Shown here: positions 7,002 to 10,496 of the stretch, one piece after another | How positions within the stretch are numbered: position 1 is the first letter of the stretch | How the letters are laid out: every line of letters starts with the position of its first letter | From: Desulfobacterales bacterium | GTDB taxonomy: Bacteria; Desulfobacterota; Dissulfuribacteria; Dissulfuribacterales; JAMONC01 | Reading direction: 5' to 3' | DNA length: 10,496 bases | Assembly (NCBI GenBank): GCA_027066725.1 | Contig: JAMONC010000184.1 | Location: 1 to 10,496, forward strand | Made by a program: the position numbers and the translations under genes | The notes under the pieces: model-generated | Told to the model about the DNA's origin: nothing | Database searches by the model: none | What the model saw: the letters and a program-made list of their open reading frames with translations, nothing else

Positions 7002-7982
7002 GTGATAGAAGAAAAATATCAAATTCCTTCAAAAATACCCATTGACGGAGATAAAATAAAAAAACGTCGGGAGGAACTAGGATTAACTCAATTGTATGTA
7101 GCTTCTATAGTTGGAGTAACGACAGATACTATTTCTAGATGGGAAAACAAAAAATATCCTACTATTAAAAAAGAAAACGCTTTAAAACTAGCCAATGCCT
7201 TAGAGATCGATATATCAGAGCTTATAAGAGAAAAAGAAATCATAACAAAAACAACAGAAGAAGAGGAAGTAGAAAAACCTATAAGTGAAAAAAATAATAA
7301 CAAAAAAGAAAAAAGATATAGAAGGTCTTGGGATATAAGATCATTTATTAATAAAAAGTTATATTTTGTTATTATGCTTATAACAATACTTTTTGTAGCC
7401 GTTGTGTTTTATGGTGTTAACTATTATAAACAACAATCACTTCCTAATATTAAAATTCAAAGAATACTACCTAATTATGTTGCACCAGGAGAGAAATTCC
7501 CTGTAATAATCACTATAAAAATACAAGGGTCTAATACCTCTTCTCTAATATTAAGAGAACATTTTCCTCACTCTTGTACATTTATACAATCAATTCCTCA
7601 TTATGTTATGAAAAAATTAAAAGAAAACGAGTTAATTTGGATATTTCCTCCTAATAAAAAAGATTTTGTTGTGGTATATTTCTTAAAAACAAAAAATAAT
7701 ATTTCTATAGGGACACAGTTAAAATTTACAGGCTCAATAACAATGCAAAAAGGTAAATACAAACAATCCATAAGAGGAGATAAAAATATTACTATAAAAT
7801 ATGTCCACTGGGCAGATCTAAATGGGGATTTAAAAATTGACGACCAGGAAATATTAACAATTTTTGATGAATTGCAAGGAATTAAGGGAATTAACTATGG
7901 GAAAAGAGAAATTGAGAGATTATGGGCCGCTGGTAAATACCATTGGGATGATAAAAAACATAAATTTTTACCTAATAAATAA
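7002..7982 (+). CDS. Membrane-anchored XRE-type HTH protein with extracytoplasmic beta domain and EF-hand-like loop
   Basis: The 326-residue protein starts at a GTG with GGAG six bases upstream. Residues 17-75 are a Cro/C1-type helix-turn-helix (RREELGLTQ, VGVTTDTISRWEN, then a final LANALEIDISELI). A charged linker (76-119) leads to one transmembrane helix (120-142) with no cleavage site. The positively charged side precedes it, which places the HTH in the cytoplasm and residues 143-326 outside. The outer part is a beta-sandwich-like domain (APGEKFPVIITI..., a LREHFPHSCTF segment, then ELIWIFPP). A dockerin/EF-hand-like calcium loop follows, DLNGDLKIDDQE (272-283) with D1, N3, D5 and E12, and then an aromatic tail. 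The layout resembles RodZ (HTH, one helix, beta domain), but RodZ lacks the EF-hand. A one-component membrane regulator or a scaffold are both possible. The small secreted-domain gene overlaps its end. Confidence 0.85.
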   Translation: MIEEKYQIPSKIPIDGDKIKKRREELGLTQLYVASIVGVTTDTISRWENKKYPTIKKENALKLANALEIDISELIREKEIITKTTEEEEVEKPISEKNNNKKEKRYRRSWDIRSFINKKLYFVIMLITILFVAVVFYGVNYYKQQSLPNIKIQRILPNYVAPGEKFPVIITIKIQGSNTSSLILREHFPHSCTFIQSIPHYVMKKLKENELIWIFPPNKKDFVVVYFLKTKNNISIGTQLKFTGSITMQKGKYKQSIRGDKNITIKYVHWADLNGDLKIDDQEILTIFDELQGIKGINYGKREIERLWAAGKYHWDDKKHKFLPNK

Positions 7983-8343
7983 GATATTATTGATATTACT
8001 ATTTACCTGGATATATCTGGCAGGAGTTTGTTTGGCTCAAGTAATAGTCCATATCAATTATATTAAAAGCAAACATTATAAAATAGTAGTTAATATAGAT
8101 AGAAAGGGACCCAAAACTATCATATTAAAAGTACATTTACCTTATGGAATATATTTAAAAAATGCTCGTCCCTCTCCCATTAGTTATAATAATAGGTATG
8201 GTATTATAAAATGGATTTTATCATGTCATAAAAGACATAGTATCTTTGTAGAAATAATAACTAATAAAGATGCTATTATTAATGTTTCTTTAAAATATAG
8301 AGATCCTACTACTAAAAGAATTATTACTCGTTATTTTAAATAA
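7948..8343 (+). CDS. Small secreted single-domain protein, likely relative of the HTH protein's outer domain
   Basis: The 131-residue product begins with a signal peptide (MIKNINFYLINK, hydrophobic core to about residue 29, likely cleavage near GVCLA-Q). The mature part repeats the pattern seen outside the membrane in the upstream HTH protein. A strand pair VVNIDRKGPKTIILKVHLPYGIYL matches the position of VIITIKIQGSNTSSLILREHFP there. A short IIKWIL strand matches LIWIFPP, and both end in a strand with paired basic residues. I infer a shared beta-sandwich fold of the kind found in surface repeat domains; identity is low. The start chosen overlaps the HTH gene by 35 bases in another frame and has a weak ribosome site, so translational coupling is likely. 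In-frame ATGs at 7864 and 7897 would put an unusually long tail before the signal peptide. It converges on the cytochrome gene with six bases between stops. Confidence 0.7.
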   Translation: MIKNINFYLINKILLILLFTWIYLAGVCLAQVIVHINYIKSKHYKIVVNIDRKGPKTIILKVHLPYGIYLKNARPSPISYNNRYGIIKWILSCHKRHSIFVEIITNKDAIINVSLKYRDPTTKRIITRYFK

Positions 8344-8349
8344 ACTTTA

Positions 8350-9540
8350 TTACATGTTGCTTAAACTTTCCTGAGAGTTATCCCTATATCTATATTGTTG
8401 AGCTATTTTTAATCCTGCATAATGTCTAAGATCATGACAACACCCGCATAGAGTAGTCTCTTTCATCCTTAACTGATGTGGATAATTACTAGCATGTGGA
8501 CAATGACATGTTATACAAGTAATCTTACCATTTACTAATATTAGCTTTTTAGGTGGATGCATATTGGGAGGTAACATGATATTAATAGGATGAGAATTAT
8601 GATCATATTGCGAGGAATTATGACAATCAAGACATTTCTTATATCCTAATTCATATATTTCAGATGAACATAAGTGAGTAGGTTTTATACTAGTATCAGC
8701 AATATTTATTCCTGTCACACCGTTAGATAAATTAGAATTATCTAAAGCAATTTTTAAATATAATTGTGTTGGACTAGTTATTTCAATATATCTTTTATCT
8801 AAGATATTTATTATTTTGACATCTAATTTTTGATTAACATTTGAATTCTCTATTAGGCTTGAGTTATCAAAATTTGCAGAAGTATTAAATGAAATAGTAG
8901 AAGATGTTATTTTTTCATTAATTGGAGATTCTGCCACAATATATAAATAATATTGAGTATTTTTCTTAAGTCCATCTATTTCTAAAATATGATTTGTACT
9001 ATATAAGTATTCATTAGAAATATTTTTGTCATTTTTAGATATCCCATAATATATACTACATTTTGTAGGGATATTAGTATTCCATACTATTTTAGCGTGT
9101 ACCATGTAATCTGTAGTTATAGAAACAACATGGAAATTAGTAATGACTACAGGTAAACTAAAATCTATATTATTAGATAATTGTTCAAAGTTTGTAACTT
9201 TTAAGTGAATAGTTTTATTAATATCTTTATCTTCATTAGTTAATTTTAATAATAAATTTTTGTTCTGAGATAAAGGTATTAAAGTCATCCCCGATGGAAT
9301 ATATTTAGATAATATCCAGTTATAATCGCTAATTTGCTGATCCTGATCTGAAGAATTTTCCATATCAGACTTTGAATGACATACATTACAGTTACCATGC
9401 AAGAAAGGAGCATGAATAGAAGCTTCATCTATTTTTTCATTATACCAACTATTATGACAGGATAAGCAATTCTTTTGTGCAAAAATTTTTGTGGGACATA
9501 TAATTAAATACAGTATTATAAAAAATATATAATATCTCAC
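8350..9540 (-). CDS. Five-heme c-type cytochrome with a fibronectin-III-like domain
   Basis: The start is a GTG at 9540 with AGGAGG six bases upstream, giving 396 residues and a clean signal peptide (RYYIFFIILYLIICPTKIFA, cut before QKN at about 22). Five CxxCH heme-binding motifs are present: CLSCH (25-29), CNVCH (51-55), CLDCH (303-307), CITCH (342-346) and CGCCH (365-369). The last three have the doubled-CXXCH layout, with CPHAS and QLRM between motifs. About 250 residues without heme separate the two groups. Within them, residues 131-225 look like fibronectin type III or the N-terminal domain of purple acid phosphatase (IVWNTNIPTKCSIYYG, then LEIDGLKKNTQYYLYIVAES). The protein would be periplasmic or surface-exposed and carry electrons; its partners are unknown. 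It follows the beta-propeller gene in the same direction. Its ribosome site lies in a strong hairpin. Confidence 0.92.
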   Translation of the reverse strand: MRYYIFFIILYLIICPTKIFAQKNCLSCHNSWYNEKIDEASIHAPFLHGNCNVCHSKSDMENSSDQDQQISDYNWILSKYIPSGMTLIPLSQNKNLLLKLTNEDKDINKTIHLKVTNFEQLSNNIDFSLPVVITNFHVVSITTDYMVHAKIVWNTNIPTKCSIYYGISKNDKNISNEYLYSTNHILEIDGLKKNTQYYLYIVAESPINEKITSSTISFNTSANFDNSSLIENSNVNQKLDVKIINILDKRYIEITSPTQLYLKIALDNSNLSNGVTGINIADTSIKPTHLCSSEIYELGYKKCLDCHNSSQYDHNSHPINIMLPPNMHPPKKLILVNGKITCITCHCPHASNYPHQLRMKETTLCGCCHDLRHYAGLKIAQQYRYRDNSQESLSNM

Positions 9541-9541
9541 T

Positions 9542-9602
9542 GTCGTCCTCCTAATCCACAAGATTTGTGCTGTTATTAATCTTTTCGGATTAGAAAGACG
9601 AC
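9542..9602 (-). promoter_or_regulatory. Long hairpin masking the ribosome binding site of the cytochrome gene
   Basis: In minus-strand RNA, GUCGUCUUUCUAAUCC (9602-9587) pairs along all 16 bases with GGAUUAGGAGGACGAC (9557-9542): 14 Watson-Crick pairs and two G.U pairs. Both G.U pairs fall inside the Shine-Dalgarno AGGAGG (9552-9547). An inner helix, AAGAUU (9583-9578) with AAUCUU (9565-9560), closes a 12-base loop. The structure ends one base before the GTG start, and no U-run follows, so it is not a terminator. It could act as a translational switch, such as an RNA thermometer or the expression platform of a riboswitch. The helix is read directly; the function is inferred. Confidence 0.65.
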
Positions 9603-9627
9603 AAATAAAAAAATGTGATTTAGTTTT

Positions 9628-9696
9628 AAGCAATTAAGATAATGTTATTTTTAGGTCTTTAAAAATTTGCTAATTTTCTAATGTTCTGAATTGCTT
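9628..9696 (-). repeat. Inverted repeat further up the cytochrome leader
   Basis: AAGCAATT at 9628-9635 and its complement AATTGCTT at 9689-9696 are perfect 8-base arms 53 bases apart. The outward continuation adds a TGTGA/TCACA pairing past a ten-base bulge on one side. If transcribed together with the SD-masking hairpin downstream, this would give the leader a second structured module. AT-rich intergenic DNA makes an 8-base match of this kind less striking than the 16-bp hairpin. The rest of 9603-9736 holds no gene. Confidence 0.35.
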
Positions 9697-9736
9697 CACA
9701 CTAAATAACAAAATCAATAATAAATTAAATACTGAA

Positions 9737-10496
9737 TTATTGTAAGACTGTCAAACCAAGAGGCATAGTTCCTAGATAGATATGTCTAATAACTGTGGAA
9801 GAAGAAGGATCTATTACAGTAATCTCTTTATCAATATGACAAGCTACATATAACCAATGTCTAGTATGAGAACATGACATATCTACTGGACCTTGTCCTA
9901 CATCAATTTCTTGTACAACTCCTATCTGATTAGGTAATAATATATCAACAGTATTAGAAGAATAATTAGTAACAAATATCTCATTCATTCCAGGATATAA
10001 ACGTAAAGGTTCTATCCCTACATTAAAATGCATTACCATATTATTATTATTAATATCATAAACACTAATATTGTTAGAATTACTCTCAGCTATGTATAAT
10101 AAATTTTGCCATAGTAACAAACCAGAAGGAGAATTCGTAGTAGATATAGTCTTCACTATATTTAAAGATTCTGGATTTAAGAAATATATTGCTTGTGATA
10201 ACTTAGAAGAAATTGCTAATGTATTAATTGTATCAAAATATACTCCAAAAGTTGGTTGATAACCTATATGGTCTTTAACCATAACTGAGCCGGAAGATAT
10301 ATCAATACGTGCAATAGAATTACTTCTAGAATCAAGAACAAATATATAATTATCTTTTTTATCTAAAATCATATAAGTTGCTTGAACTGTAAAAGGAATA
10401 CTTATTTTATCAACTAATTGATATGAATTAATACTATATACTTTAATAAAATTATCTTTAGTAGTTAAAATATAAAGATTATTATTATCAAGACCT
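9737..10496 (-). CDS. YncE-like beta-propeller protein (N-terminus beyond right edge)
   Basis: The frame is open from the right edge to a TAA at 9739-9737, so about 252 C-terminal residues are seen and the start is missing. An internal ATG at 10372 is not the start, since coding sequence of the same repeat type continues upstream of it. The protein is built of ~40-residue repeats, each with a strand like YIFVLDSRSNSIARID, LYIAESNSNNISVYDI, IFVTNYSSNTVDIL or LYVACHIDKEITVID. A GxxP-type turn (GYQPT, GIEPLR, GQGPVD, GTMPLG) starts the next repeat. That is the YncE/NHL/lactonase-type beta-propeller pattern, with about six blades visible. It contains no CxxCH. Such proteins are usually secreted or periplasmic and serve in binding, but the signal sequence would be outside the window. 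It lies upstream of the five-heme cytochrome in the same direction, with a 196-base gap. Confidence 0.85.
   Translation of the reverse strand, partial: GLDNNNLYILTTKDNFIKVYSINSYQLVDKISIPFTVQATYMILDKKDNYIFVLDSRSNSIARIDISSGSVMVKDHIGYQPTFGVYFDTINTLAISSKLSQAIYFLNPESLNIVKTISTTNSPSGLLLWQNLLYIAESNSNNISVYDINNNNMVMHFNVGIEPLRLYPGMNEIFVTNYSSNTVDILLPNQIGVVQEIDVGQGPVDMSCSHTRHWLYVACHIDKEITVIDPSSSTVIRHIYLGTMPLGLTVLQ

Noticed and set aside
7864..8343. HTH gene and following small frame as one gene broken by a frameshift
   Set aside because: The HTH protein ends naturally after its aromatic tail, and the next frame has its own signal peptide.
9542..9602. The cytochrome-leader hairpin as a transcription terminator of the propeller gene
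   Set aside because: No U-run follows on either strand at the right place, and the stem contains the start region of the next gene.
9541..9633. Upstream TTG at 9633 as start of the cytochrome
   Set aside because: It has no ribosome site and would bury the signal peptide behind 31 residues. The GTG at 9540 has an ideal AGGAGG and a clean signal peptide.
9541..9736. Class I c-di-GMP riboswitch in the cytochrome leader
   Set aside because: The conserved core bases and tetraloop-receptor pattern of that class are absent.

Overview
The window is AT-rich (roughly one third G+C by eye) and gene-dense, with strong Shine-Dalgarno sequences. It carries the alpha/beta form of glycyl-tRNA synthetase, the MEP-pathway enzyme IspH and a multiheme c-type cytochrome. 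Together these suggest an anaerobic, respiring bacterium with a periplasm or other extracytoplasmic space. A Desulfobacterota-like or similar AT-rich lineage is my best guess, but the sequence does not prove it. I see no mobile element, CRISPR array, tRNA or rRNA.

Left part (1-5677): a class I SAM-dependent methyltransferase with a TTG start, cut by the window edge, points left. Facing away from it is a housekeeping run, glyQ, glyS and an unusual ispH gene, spaced 1 and 21 bases apart and probably one operon. The ispH product carries a complete UbiA-type prenyltransferase membrane domain at its C-terminus. The 215-base divergent promoter region holds three copies of GTTGACTA, two of them as an inverted pair, and has no T-box.

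Middle (5691-8343): two minus-strand genes follow, for an unrecognised four-helix membrane protein and a very basic secreted protein. A clear intrinsic terminator separates them. Next comes a plus-strand gene for a membrane-anchored protein with an N-terminal XRE-type HTH, one transmembrane helix, an extracytoplasmic beta-rich domain and a dockerin/EF-hand-like calcium loop. A small gene overlapping its 3' end encodes a secreted protein that looks like the same beta-rich domain on its own. Direct repeats of TAGATGTAGGGT sit in the promoter region of the HTH gene.

Right part (8350-10496, minus strand): a YncE-like beta-propeller protein, cut at the right edge, lies upstream of a five-heme cytochrome. 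The cytochrome has a fibronectin-III-like domain between its heme groups. This pairing suggests a surface or periplasmic electron-transfer or adhesion locus. The 196-base gap between the two genes contains the most striking non-coding feature of the window: a 16-bp helix, with two G.U pairs exactly in the Shine-Dalgarno, that would mask the ribosome binding site of the cytochrome gene. It is a candidate translational switch.
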